A stretch of DNA of 9,974 nt from Nitrospira sp. UBA2083 (GTDB taxonomy: Bacteria > Nitrospirota > Nitrospiria > Nitrospirales > Nitrospiraceae): the NCBI GenBank assembly GCA_002331625.1, contig DCZN01000073.1, forward strand, positions 69,126 through 79,099, in the 5' to 3' direction. Shown here piece after piece: positions 1-7,167 of the stretch. The notes beneath the pieces are model-generated. The model searched no databases. It was not told the origin of the DNA and saw only the letters and a list, made by a program, of their open reading frames with translations. The position numbers and the translations under genes were made by a program. The stretch's first letter is position 1, and every line of letters starts with the position of its first letter.

Positions 1-344
1 CCCATGAAGGCATATTCGATGTGAACAAGGTCGATCCGTTCCCGCTCGACACAATCTCGAAGACAGTCGGCCATCGTGGGTGAATAGGTACTGAACACAT
101 ACGACGGGGTGCTCTGGAAACAGTAATTCAGCACTCGACGCATGGGGCTATGAAGTGGTCGATTGAATATTTGTGTCCGTTCCAGCTGGTACTGAACTTC
201 ATGCCCCTGATGGGTACGGATGTTCAAGCAAATCGCGAAGACGCTGTGTCGGGTCTGCAAAAACTTCGCAAAGCGGGCGAGGCGTTTCATGCCACCGTAG
301 CAGTTCCGCTCAATGACGTACGGAGAAACAAAAAGAATCTTCAT
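1..344 (-). CDS. Glycosyltransferase, GT4-like N-terminal fragment (cut by left window edge)
   Basis: Translating the minus strand from the ATG at 344-342 gives 114 uninterrupted codons to the window edge, so the rest of the gene lies outside. The protein begins MKILFVSPYV, followed by YGG (residues 16-18) and a basic-hydrophobic helix. This is the usual first strand, glycine loop and helix of the acceptor-side Rossmann domain of GT-B enzymes of family GT4. Near residues 104-114 it has IDLVHIEYAFM, which fits the conserved 'D-hydrophobic-hydrophobic-H' strand of that domain. The start overlaps the stop of the upstream SGNH gene as ATGA, and AGGA lies 7 bases upstream, so translation is probably coupled. 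The role would be transfer of a sugar from a nucleotide-sugar donor at the cytoplasmic face of the inner membrane. The donor-binding half with the EX7E motif is not visible, so the family call rests on the N-terminus only, and sugar specificity is unknown. Confidence 0.78.
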   Translation of the reverse strand, partial: MKILFVSPYVIERNCYGGMKRLARFAKFLQTRHSVFAICLNIRTHQGHEVQYQLERTQIFNRPLHSPMRRVLNYCFQSTPSYVFSTYSPTMADCLRDCVERERIDLVHIEYAFM

Positions 345-1525
345 TGGGATATCCTGAGATTTGGCAACAGTCCTGTAGACTGAGGCGAAGAGTGTGCCTG
401 ATGGGGCCGCGAAGCCGGTACGCTAAAACCAGCGAATGAAAGAAGTCGTTGGCCGATTTCGGCTCCAAAGGCGAGATGTGAAAACTCCGAAATATGTCGT
501 TGCCCATGCGGGACATGTAAATCGACCAAGCCAGCATAATCCTGCAAAACGGCGGCACCATCAATATAGGCGTCCGAGGCATGTTCGAATAAGGATCGAA
601 GCTCTGGTGGAACCGACGGGCCGAAACGGTCCTGATCCACCCATGGAATATCGAGCAGCACCAAGGGAATGCCATGCTCCTGGCAGGTACGATGTAACCG
701 TTGAAGGAGCTGGAGCGTCAACGTCTTGGGATAGGCATCGTGTGAGTCAGACCCTACGGCCATTTCGGTATTCATAGCCGCTTGTGCACGCGACAACGCA
801 AACCCTTTTGCCAACTCCCAGACGGCATTCAAACTGCCCGAATAGAGATACGAATTCTCGCTCAACCATCGGAGCACGGGGATGCTATTCAAGACAGTGA
901 GCAGTGCAACGCCGGGCGTATAGTCCCTTTTCTGGATAGACAACCGTCCATCAGTGAGTTGGAACAATCCGGAGCGCAAATTGTCCTCGAAATCATTGGC
1001 GAAAAATCCCAAGACAACTGCGTCCGGGTGGTATTTCAGGCCCTCTTGCTCGAGAAAAATCGTTTCCTCCGCCGTGCCAAATCCGGAAACTCCCGTATTG
1101 AGAACCTGGGCTTGGATACCCCGCCGAATCAGATAGCGTTCAAGGATGGCCGCATAGGTCTGTTCCTGTCGTACTTCGAATCCCTCTGTATTTGAATCTC
1201 CAAGCACCAGGATCCGCACGACACCGGCAGGTTTGTGATAGTCCAATTCTCGGGTATCTCGAAATCCTCGCCCATTGGTGACGAACTTCCATGATCCATC
1301 CCGGCTCGTATGCCAGAATTCAGTATCCGGCCGGAGTCGACGCAGACGATACTCGCCGTAGTCTGCGGCCGCGTGGTAACGCGGGAACAAGACAATCTGG
1401 TCTTTCAAGAACATGCGCGCCATGAGCTCGCCCGCGCCTAGACTTACGCCGATCGCCATCAGGACAGCCACCGCGGCATACGCTGCAGTTCGCCTAGGCC
1501 TTGTAGGAGACGTGGAAGCTATCAC
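341..1525 (-). CDS. Membrane-anchored SGNH/GDSL-fold hydrolase or acyltransferase-like protein
   Basis: The protein has 394 residues and starts at GTG (1525). The start is supported by an AGAGGAG Shine-Dalgarno sequence 6 bases upstream and by the GTGA overlap with the preceding gene. The first internal Met (residue 23) would cut into the membrane segment. Residues about 14-35 form one hydrophobic helix after a basic N-terminus, so the catalytic part is probably periplasmic. The SGNH blocks are visible: LVLGDSNTEGF with likely nucleophile Ser111, a Gly in GVSGFG (145-150), Asn177 in FFANDF, and His350 in EFSHLAFG. The usual Asp three residues before that His is Glu347. Family members are esterases, deacetylases or O-acetyltransferase partners acting on polysaccharides; here the substrate is inferred to be the glycan made by this locus. 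The C-terminal tail after about residue 368 is polar and probably disordered. It is a diverged relative of the gene just upstream. Acyl removal and acyl transfer cannot be told apart from sequence. Confidence 0.87.
   Translation of the reverse strand: MIASTSPTRPRRTAAYAAVAVLMAIGVSLGAGELMARMFLKDQIVLFPRYHAAADYGEYRLRRLRPDTEFWHTSRDGSWKFVTNGRGFRDTRELDYHKPAGVVRILVLGDSNTEGFEVRQEQTYAAILERYLIRRGIQAQVLNTGVSGFGTAEETIFLEQEGLKYHPDAVVLGFFANDFEDNLRSGLFQLTDGRLSIQKRDYTPGVALLTVLNSIPVLRWLSENSYLYSGSLNAVWELAKGFALSRAQAAMNTEMAVGSDSHDAYPKTLTLQLLQRLHRTCQEHGIPLVLLDIPWVDQDRFGPSVPPELRSLFEHASDAYIDGAAVLQDYAGLVDLHVPHGQRHISEFSHLAFGAEIGQRLLSFAGFSVPASRPHQAHSSPQSTGLLPNLRISQ
352..355 (-). promoter_or_regulatory. Shine-Dalgarno-like site for the left-edge glycosyltransferase gene
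   Basis: AGGA on the minus strand, 7 bases before the ATG at 344, lies within the last codons of the SGNH gene. It supports the ATGA-coupled start. Confidence 0.55.
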
Positions 1526-2670
1526 GTTGTACTCCTCTGCACTCGACGCGGAAGTTCTTCCGCTGGAGGGCCCACGAGTCGTGGTTGCAACACCTCAGCG
1601 GCCAGGCGACGTACCGCCACGCCAACAGCTTCCGGCGAGGGATGACCATCCAAGAGCCCAAAGGGAAACACTGCTTTGGGATTCATCTTCCGATAATCCT
1701 CCAATACTTCCACGGTTGGCACGTCGAGAGACCGGAATAAGAGTTCGATATCCTGATGCTCTTCGACAGACACCCCCGATGCGTAAGTAATGTGGTACCC
1801 CATCGGAATAATGACCGCGGCAAATGACACGCCTGCCCGTCGAACATCCGCGACCATGGCACGGATTTCCTCCTTCATGGGACCCCATCGTGGCTGCGAC
1901 GAATAGCGATCGGTTCGTTCGACAGGGACAATCTTGTTGACCACGGGTCGAATGGTATTCACCATGACTCTTACCAAGAGCGAGTGTTTGAGCCATCGTT
2001 TGAGCAGCGGCTCTTCCTCGCCATCCTGCTCGGTCGCCACCAACAGCCCATGCTGATCCACAACGTGCGGGGGAGCAAAGTCGTTGAAGCAAAAGACATA
2101 CACGATCCAATCTACCTGATAGTGTTCGACGAGATGTTTTGCGACCGCATGAACATCCCATGCGGTATAGCCCGGTACACCAAAGTTGTAGACGCGATAC
2201 GAGATGTCGGAAGGAAGATCGCCTCGGTTGGACGCGTCGGCCAACAACACTTGCAGTTGACCGCTCAGCGTCTCCTGATCGCCATAAATCCCTAGGCCGA
2301 AAGCGATGGAGTCGCCGACGACTGCAATGCGCCGTTCACCTTTACCCCGGCTGGTCTCAGACAACAGAGGCCCGCGCCATCCCGCAGCATTGGTGTGGTA
2401 ACGCAATGCCAAATCGGGCTTGAGCTGGTAGGGAACGCCGGGAATCCTACCTGAGTCAAAATAGAGCACATCCGAAACTTCAGCCTCGAGGGAATGAAGC
2501 AGGACCGTTTGATAGGCACGGAGCACGAATTCTCCGATTGCCCACGGGATGATAATGACGAATACTCCAAGGAGGATGAAAAACAGACGATGCTGCCGCT
2601 GCCTGACCGAGGCTGCTTGGTTGCCAGAATGAGTAGGTTCCGTGGCAAAGCGGACTTTTCCCATCAGCAT
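1522..2670 (-). CDS. Membrane-anchored SGNH/GDSL-fold hydrolase or acyltransferase-like protein (second copy)
   Basis: I place the start at the ATG at 2670, giving 382 residues. The frame stays open upstream to 2868, but that would overlap the methyltransferase gene by 137 bases, and the extra residues do not look like part of this fold. Only a weak SD-like AGCGAG lies 8 bases upstream; an in-frame ATG at 2664 is an alternative. A basic N-terminus is followed by one membrane helix at about residues 29-50, so the catalytic domain is probably periplasmic. All SGNH blocks are present: GDSIAFG with nucleophile Ser121, Gly164 in NFGVPGY, Asn196 in CFNDF, and Asp341 and His343 in DGHPSP. A segment at 88-100 with N-x-x-G-x-R-G matches a similar segment in the next gene (N84, G87 region), which suggests the two are paralogues. 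The likely job is acyl-ester hydrolysis or transfer on the exported glycan or its precursor. The substrate is unknown. Confidence 0.88.
   Translation of the reverse strand: MLMGKVRFATEPTHSGNQAASVRQRQHRLFFILLGVFVIIIPWAIGEFVLRAYQTVLLHSLEAEVSDVLYFDSGRIPGVPYQLKPDLALRYHTNAAGWRGPLLSETSRGKGERRIAVVGDSIAFGLGIYGDQETLSGQLQVLLADASNRGDLPSDISYRVYNFGVPGYTAWDVHAVAKHLVEHYQVDWIVYVFCFNDFAPPHVVDQHGLLVATEQDGEEEPLLKRWLKHSLLVRVMVNTIRPVVNKIVPVERTDRYSSQPRWGPMKEEIRAMVADVRRAGVSFAAVIIPMGYHITYASGVSVEEHQDIELLFRSLDVPTVEVLEDYRKMNPKAVFPFGLLDGHPSPEAVGVAVRRLAAEVLQPRLVGPPAEELPRRVQRSTT
1532..1538 (-). promoter_or_regulatory. Shine-Dalgarno site for the GTG-start SGNH gene
   Basis: The minus strand reads AGAGGAG here, 6 bases before the GTG at 1525. 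It lies inside the end of the preceding SGNH gene and is strong enough to decide the GTG start over the later ATG at 1459. Confidence 0.75.
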
Positions 2671-2731
2671 CGACGGAGCTCGCTTTCTAGCTGCTGAGAT
2701 TCGGGATACGTGACGACCTGTTCCTGAGGGA

Positions 2732-3526
2732 TCATGCCAGTCTCCGCAAGGCGAGATATAACCCCGAATACCGAGACCACAGCCGGCCGACAGACCGATC
2801 CAAGCGCCCATAAAACCCTTCTCCAGCACCTTGGCTGATGTGATCCAACGCTTGCTTGACCGGCCCATGACAATAGAAATGCCAAATCGGCGTCCGTTCG
2901 AGCAATTCGACTCGATAACCTTGACGGTTCAATGCACCGGCAATGGCGTCGTCGCTAGGAAAGGCATACTTAGACGGCAGGCAGGAACGAACGAGTCGGT
3001 GCAACGATGATTCCTCCGGGTCACGTTGGGGAGCACGCGCCAAAAGAAACATCGTGTGAGCCAGACTCCATCGTTGCGGAAGTTCCCACAACAGGACACC
3101 CCCCGGACGGACAAGTCTCAGGTAATGCCTCACGGCGACATCCCACCGTTCTAAGAGGTAGGTCAGGCCGTATTCATGCACGACATCGAACCGGGAGTCT
3201 GGAAGCTGGTCAAGGTGATAGACGTCACCGGCATAGAGCTTCGCGTTTGGAACTCGACGTTTGGCCTGGCGCAAGGACAGAAGATCCACGTCCATCCCCC
3301 AGAGATCGGCATCGGGCCTCACCCTTTTTGCCAACACAAGTCCATCCCCGTCGCCACAGGCCACATCCATGAATCGACATCCAGGCCCAAGATACGACTC
3401 GAATAGGCACCGCATCACCGTCAGTTTGGTCTGCTGGTGCCACTCATCAAATGAGTGCGGCGGCCCTTTCCGAAATTCTTCATTTCCCCCGACTGGACGG
3501 CAGGACTCTTGTTCACACATCGTCAT
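2732..3526 (-). CDS. Class I SAM-dependent methyltransferase
   Basis: The protein has 264 residues from the ATG at 3526; a second in-frame ATG at 3520 is possible. The frame is open back to 3682, but that would overlap the radical SAM gene by 127 bases, and the added residues show no fold features. From 3526 there is a 29-base gap, with GAG about 7 bases upstream as a weak ribosome binding site. Motif I is DVACGDGDG at residues 54-62. An acidic end of strand beta-2 is at MDVD (78-81), motif II is the FDVVHEYGLTY region (113-123), and motif III is LVRPGGVLLWE (138-148). This is the typical arrangement of the SAM-binding Rossmann fold. The last 30 residues or so are basic and amphipathic. Neighbouring genes suggest methylation of a sugar or a lipid-linked intermediate, but no substrate-binding signature is recognisable. 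A role tied to the radical SAM enzyme upstream is possible from adjacency only. Confidence 0.85.
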   Translation of the reverse strand: MTMCEQESCRPVGGNEEFRKGPPHSFDEWHQQTKLTVMRCLFESYLGPGCRFMDVACGDGDGLVLAKRVRPDADLWGMDVDLLSLRQAKRRVPNAKLYAGDVYHLDQLPDSRFDVVHEYGLTYLLERWDVAVRHYLRLVRPGGVLLWELPQRWSLAHTMFLLARAPQRDPEESSLHRLVRSCLPSKYAFPSDDAIAGALNRQGYRVELLERTPIWHFYCHGPVKQALDHISQGAGEGFYGRLDRSVGRLWSRYSGLYLALRRLA

Positions 3527-3555
3527 AATCGACTCGCACGCGGCAACGGATTGGC

Positions 3556-5115
3556 CTAGTCCATATATTGTTGGCGGTAACGCATACGGAGGATCCTCAA
3601 AATCGCTATTTCCGGCATAAAACCATACCAATCGTGCTTGATCCTGAACTGCACCACGCGCGAATACAGCCGCTTCAGCCAACCCTTGATCCCACGCTGA
3701 TGTTCCCAGATTTTACGATCGATGTAAGTCGCCATGATCTGGGCCTTGGTGTAAAACGAACGTTCCGCGGCCCCACTCTGTTTGGCATACGGTTCCAAGC
3801 AATCGGTACGTGTCCATTCGATGAGTCGCTGAGGAGACTCCATCCCGTCTTCCTTACGTTTCTCGTAGAGCGGCGTACCGGGATACGGGGAATAGATATT
3901 GAGCGAATAGACATGGGTCTGCGGATTGTCCTGGAGAAGCCGTCGCATGAGCTGGAGTGTTTGCTTGGTGTGCCAGGTGGTTTCTCCAGGAAATCCCGTC
4001 ATCCATGAATAGATCGGGGTAATGCCCACCCTCCGCAATTTCATGTTGGCCTTGATCACCTCATCGACCGTGATATCGCGCGAGATCTTGGCCATCATTT
4101 CATCGGTCCCGGTCTCCACACCAAGGAAAAGCTGGCGTAATCCCAATCGGTGCATCTGTTTCAGAAGTTCTTCGTCATACCGTAAGACTTCACGGATCGT
4201 CATATTGGCATTTTCAATGGTCAGACTGAGCGGAGTCTTCTCAAGCAGGGCCGCAATTTTTGATACCCGTCGTTGATCGATAAAGAACTCGTCATCCAAA
4301 AGAAAAATCAGATTGATATCATAGTCACGTTTGAGGCGAGCCATATGATCCACAACGCTTTCCGCGGAACGGGCCTTCCATCGTCGCGAAAAGTAGGATT
4401 GGACATAGCAGTAGGCACACCGGTAGGGACAACCGCGGCTTGTCACCATGGCCAGCCCGCGACCGCGATGGAAGGCCGAATCCATGTATTGTGAGACATT
4501 GACGAGGTTGTAAACCGGCCAGGGCATCTTATCCAGTTCCGGCATTGGCCGTTCGGGGTTGGCGTGAATATGGTTCGGTAACGCCGAGCCGTTACTCAGC
4601 ATCGGCAAACCAGTCTGCATGCCGGATGTTGCTGACGATGGCGACGATGGTCCAGTTCCGTTTTTGTAATACACGCCCGCAAGGCCTTCCAACGATTCTT
4701 TATTGTCCAGCCGCTGTACCAACTCGCTGAACGTCTCCTCACCTTCTCCGATGACAATGATATCGACATGCTCATCCTCGATAGTTTGGCGGGGTTCCAA
4801 CGAAGGATGAACACCGCCCCAGACGACCGGTAAACCAGGTGCGACGTCCCTCACGATCCGTGCAGCCTCGATCCCCCCGAGGATCTGCGGCCCAGTCATC
4901 GATGAGATACCCACACACACCGTGCCACCTCGGCGTAATTCGTCGCGCAATTCTTCACGCCAGGTTGGGGTCACCCGTTGATCGATGATCTTGACGGTAC
5001 GCCCCTGTTGAACCAGTGGAGCCGCCACCTGAAGCACGGCCAAGGGTAGCATGCGTCCGGTGGTGTTGCGGTCACGATAACTCGTTTCAGGAAACACCAG
5101 GATGACATCTGCCAT
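3556..5115 (-). CDS. B12-binding-type radical SAM protein
   Basis: The protein has 519 residues. It starts at ATG (5115) with a full AGGAGG 4 bases upstream. Residues about 1-140 form an N-terminal Rossmann domain of the cobalamin-binding type: FPETSYRDR, VGISSMTGPQ (68-77), WGGVHPSLEP (99-108) and VIGEGEETF (121-129). The radical SAM core follows. The cluster ligands are C229, C233 and C236 in GCPYRCAYC, then DDEFF (274-278), GVETGTDEM (332-340), MTGFPGET (372-379) and YSPYPGTPLYE (408-418), the last typical of this superfamily. The C-terminus (about 470-519) is basic. The classical B12 ligand motif DxHxxG is absent; the equivalent place reads IDQRVTP (44-50), so cobalamin may bind without a protein His or not at all. 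A Ser/Gly/Pro-rich linker spans about 152-182. Members methylate unactivated carbons or rearrange rings. Here the product is presumably a modified sugar or lipid carrier, but this is inference from context. Confidence 0.9.
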   Translation of the reverse strand: MADVILVFPETSYRDRNTTGRMLPLAVLQVAAPLVQQGRTVKIIDQRVTPTWREELRDELRRGGTVCVGISSMTGPQILGGIEAARIVRDVAPGLPVVWGGVHPSLEPRQTIEDEHVDIIVIGEGEETFSELVQRLDNKESLEGLAGVYYKNGTGPSSPSSATSGMQTGLPMLSNGSALPNHIHANPERPMPELDKMPWPVYNLVNVSQYMDSAFHRGRGLAMVTSRGCPYRCAYCYVQSYFSRRWKARSAESVVDHMARLKRDYDINLIFLLDDEFFIDQRRVSKIAALLEKTPLSLTIENANMTIREVLRYDEELLKQMHRLGLRQLFLGVETGTDEMMAKISRDITVDEVIKANMKLRRVGITPIYSWMTGFPGETTWHTKQTLQLMRRLLQDNPQTHVYSLNIYSPYPGTPLYEKRKEDGMESPQRLIEWTRTDCLEPYAKQSGAAERSFYTKAQIMATYIDRKIWEHQRGIKGWLKRLYSRVVQFRIKHDWYGFMPEIAILRILRMRYRQQYMD

Positions 5116-5119
5116 ATAT

Positions 5120-5125
5120 CCTCCT
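5120..5125 (-). promoter_or_regulatory. Shine-Dalgarno site for the radical SAM gene
   Basis: A full AGGAGG precedes the ATG at 5115 by 4 bases. Its first two bases are shared with the TAG stop of the GT4 gene (TAGGAGG), so termination of one gene places the ribosome directly at the next start. Confidence 0.8.
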
Positions 5126-6275
5126 ACGTAAATTGCTCAATGTAATGGTCAATTCGGCTGACGAACGCGCTCCAATCGAATTTATGACTGCGCTCACGAC
5201 TGTATTGTCCCATCTGTCGAACAGTCTGCTCATCACGAGCTATTTCAGCCATGGCACGGGAGAAGGAGGCCGGATCGGGATCGACAAGGAAGCCATTCTC
5301 GCCGTGTCGAATACTTTCTCGCGGCCCTCCGCTGTCCACAGAAATCACAGGCTTTCCGTACGCCATCCCTTCCAATGGCACTAGCCCCCAGTCTTCGTTG
5401 AAGGCCGTAAAGAGTAGGCCATAACACTGCTGATACAACTGAGCGAGGGTCTCGTCTGATGGGTGGACAACAAACGTGATCTGGGGATTATCAGCCGCGA
5501 GTGACTGGAGCTTGGCAAAATACGGGCGGCTCTTCTCATCCACCATACCGGCGATGACGAGTCGAAAGTCCTTATGTTCTGGGTGCGTCTTTTGAAAGTG
5601 CTGGAAGGCTTGAATGCCGAGTTCAATGTTCTTGGTCCACATAATGCGACCGGGGAGTAGGAAGTAATGTTCATACTTCCAGGTAGGGCTACAGCGCGAA
5701 ACATCGACTCCGGGATAGAGCACTTCCATTCGGTCGGTCGAGTAAAGTCCACCGGCCAGGACTCGACGGCGCACTTCCTCGCTTATACAGAACACTCGGT
5801 GATAGCGTTTCCATAACAATCTGTCGAAGATCTTGAACACATGGGATAGGCCCGCTAGAGCCAGTGCCGTGCGTCGGCCCTTGTCCTGCAGGAATCTCGC
5901 CCGATACGCGGTATCAAACACGGGCCGGAGGGGAGTTAAACACAGGCATACGAGAGGCAACCGGGTGTTTCGGAAGGTGATAAAGTCGCCCACCCCTTCG
6001 GATACCACCACGAGTGCACGATAGTCGTCCAAAGGAAGCTGATGCCTGGCCACCGTAATGGCGGCCTTGGCCACGGCTCCCAATGAGCGCTTGACCGACA
6101 CTCGAGGCAACAGCTCACGAATGTCACGATCCTTGAGGCCTGGGAAGGTCGTTGCCAAGTCGAGGCGATGGGTGAAGATCGTCCAGTTGTGGCGACTTCT
6201 CCCCGTAAGTTCCAAAATGGTGCGCTCGGCACCACTCGTCAGATACACCCACGGGTAATACAATGCAAATTTCAT
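5124..6275 (-). CDS. Glycosyltransferase family 4
   Basis: The protein has 383 residues starting at MKFALYYPWV. The frame is open to an ATG at 6347, but the extra 24 residues would overlap the deacetylase gene and do not resemble a GT-B start. The ATG at 6275 has GAGG 5 bases upstream and lies 10 bases after the upstream stop. The N-terminal half is the acceptor domain (SGAERTI at 14-20, then VVVSEGVGDF at 89-98). The C-terminal half binds the nucleotide sugar: VLYPGVDVSR (185-194), LLPGRIMWTKNIELGIQAF (206-224), and an EX7E pair Glu294/Glu302 within EDWGLVPLEGMAYGKPVI. SGGPRES (315-321) and GENGFLVDPD (325-334) follow. This is the standard retaining GT4 layout and length. It should act on a lipid-linked sugar at the cytoplasmic membrane face. 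Donor and acceptor are not predictable. It is followed after 8 bases by the radical SAM gene. Confidence 0.93.
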   Translation of the reverse strand: MKFALYYPWVYLTSGAERTILELTGRSRHNWTIFTHRLDLATTFPGLKDRDIRELLPRVSVKRSLGAVAKAAITVARHQLPLDDYRALVVVSEGVGDFITFRNTRLPLVCLCLTPLRPVFDTAYRARFLQDKGRRTALALAGLSHVFKIFDRLLWKRYHRVFCISEEVRRRVLAGGLYSTDRMEVLYPGVDVSRCSPTWKYEHYFLLPGRIMWTKNIELGIQAFQHFQKTHPEHKDFRLVIAGMVDEKSRPYFAKLQSLAADNPQITFVVHPSDETLAQLYQQCYGLLFTAFNEDWGLVPLEGMAYGKPVISVDSGGPRESIRHGENGFLVDPDPASFSRAMAEIARDEQTVRQMGQYSRERSHKFDWSAFVSRIDHYIEQFT

Positions 6276-6280
6276 CGCAT

Positions 6281-6286
6281 CCTCGT
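6281..6286 (-). promoter_or_regulatory. Shine-Dalgarno site for the GT4 gene
   Basis: ACGAGG on the minus strand lies 5 bases before the ATG at 6275 and overlaps the last base of the deacetylase TAA stop. It supports 6275 rather than 6347 as the start. Confidence 0.7.
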
Positions 6287-7167
6287 TACGTCCGGGTTTC
6301 AGTACAACGATGGGAAACACCTGGAAGCCGGGACGAGGCCCATCCATGCCGAAACAGCCCTAGAATCAGATCTGTCACACCCATCATGAGCAGGCGAAAT
6401 TGAAACGGCGATGCGTCGACCGGTTCGACAACCGTTCGACGCAACTCGTACCAGTCGCTGTTCGGCATATTCGTGCCCGGAATAGTGGAGCAGGCCGCCA
6501 GAAACCCTTCCTTGGCCACAATGGATTTGATGGGAGCCGAGAAGTCACGACGCTCTCCACGTGGATAGGCGAAGTACCGCATTGCACCAATCCGCCGTTC
6601 TAATCGAGCCTTCGACTCGTGAATCTCTTGGAATGCTTCCTCAATCTGAATGTCGTTTAAGAGGGGGTGAGACAAAGTGTGACACCCAAAACTGATGCCG
6701 TGGCACTGCATGTCAAAGATCTGTGCCCATGTCAGCGCATGATCCTCGCTTTCGTCATCCCAAGGGTAGTGTCGAGTGGTATCGATATAGTCGTGAACGA
6801 CAAAGATCGTGGCCGGGACGCGATACTTTCTCAAGATGGGGAATGCATGTGTGTAGTTGTCCGCATACCCATCGTCGAAGGTCACGACGACCGAACGAGG
6901 CGGCAGTTGCCGACCGGAGCGAAACGCTACCATCATCTCATCCAACGACACGAGGCGCCAATGCTGGGCGAGATACGCCATCTGACGGTCGAAATCCTCC
7001 ACGCCGATACATAGGGCGTCCTCAGGGCGATCTGCAATTTTGTGGTAGAGGAGAATGCGGACACCTTGATTGGCACGTCGTTCAAGCAACCAAGCGATGC
7101 CGCTTATGAAGACTCCCAGGCCTAGGGTCTTGCGGACCCATCGCTGAACACGACCGATCCTTACCAC
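6286..7167 (-). CDS. Polysaccharide deacetylase (NodB homology domain, carbohydrate esterase family 4)
   Basis: The protein has 293 residues and starts at GTG (7167). This is the only start that keeps the conserved VRILLYHKI segment (36-44), because the first internal Met is residue 63. GAGGTGG lies 4 bases upstream, and the start overlaps the preceding stop as GTGGTAA. NodB motif 1 is TFDDGY (96-101), with catalytic base Asp98 and metal ligand Asp99. Motif 2 is HTLSHP (163-168), with metal ligands His163 and His167. Motif 3 is FAYPRGE (199-205). LRRTVVEP (242-249) matches a later conserved Arg-containing strand. Family members remove N- or O-acetyl groups from sugars using a divalent metal. 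A hydrophobic stretch at about 14-28 could be a membrane anchor, but no cleavable signal peptide is evident, so cytoplasmic or periplasmic action is open. It probably de-acetylates an amino sugar of the glycan. Confidence 0.92.
   Translation of the reverse strand: MVRIGRVQRWVRKTLGLGVFISGIAWLLERRANQGVRILLYHKIADRPEDALCIGVEDFDRQMAYLAQHWRLVSLDEMMVAFRSGRQLPPRSVVVTFDDGYADNYTHAFPILRKYRVPATIFVVHDYIDTTRHYPWDDESEDHALTWAQIFDMQCHGISFGCHTLSHPLLNDIQIEEAFQEIHESKARLERRIGAMRYFAYPRGERRDFSAPIKSIVAKEGFLAACSTIPGTNMPNSDWYELRRTVVEPVDASPFQFRLLMMGVTDLILGLFRHGWASSRLPGVSHRCTETRT

Noticed and set aside
150..383. Plus-strand open frame of 77 residues
   Set aside because: It lies opposite the coupled ATGA junction of two minus-strand genes and has no recognisable motif. 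The minus-strand GT4 N-terminus explains the region better.
782..1195. Plus-strand open frame of 137 residues
   Set aside because: It is antisense to the well-supported SGNH gene, with no domain signature and no ribosome binding site of note.
1595..2161. Minus-strand open frame of 188 residues in another frame
   Set aside because: It lies wholly inside the SGNH gene that carries the full catalytic set. Its Arg/Gly/Ser-rich composition is typical of an out-of-frame reading of GC-rich coding DNA.
2671..2731. Possible terminator or promoter in the 61-base gap
   Set aside because: Only a 4-base AGCT inverted repeat is visible, without a stable stem or a T-run, and no convincing -35/-10 pair is seen.
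2671..2868. Longer N-terminus for the upstream SGNH protein
   Set aside because: It would overlap the methyltransferase by 137 bases, and the added residues are not consistent with the basic-then-membrane-helix start seen from 2670.
3568..4008. Plus-strand open frame of 146 residues
   Set aside because: It is antisense to the C-terminal half of the radical SAM gene and has no domain features.
6276..6347. Longer N-terminus for the GT4 protein
   Set aside because: The 24 extra residues overlap the deacetylase gene, whereas MKFALYYPW at 6275 is a typical GT-B start with a good ribosome binding site.
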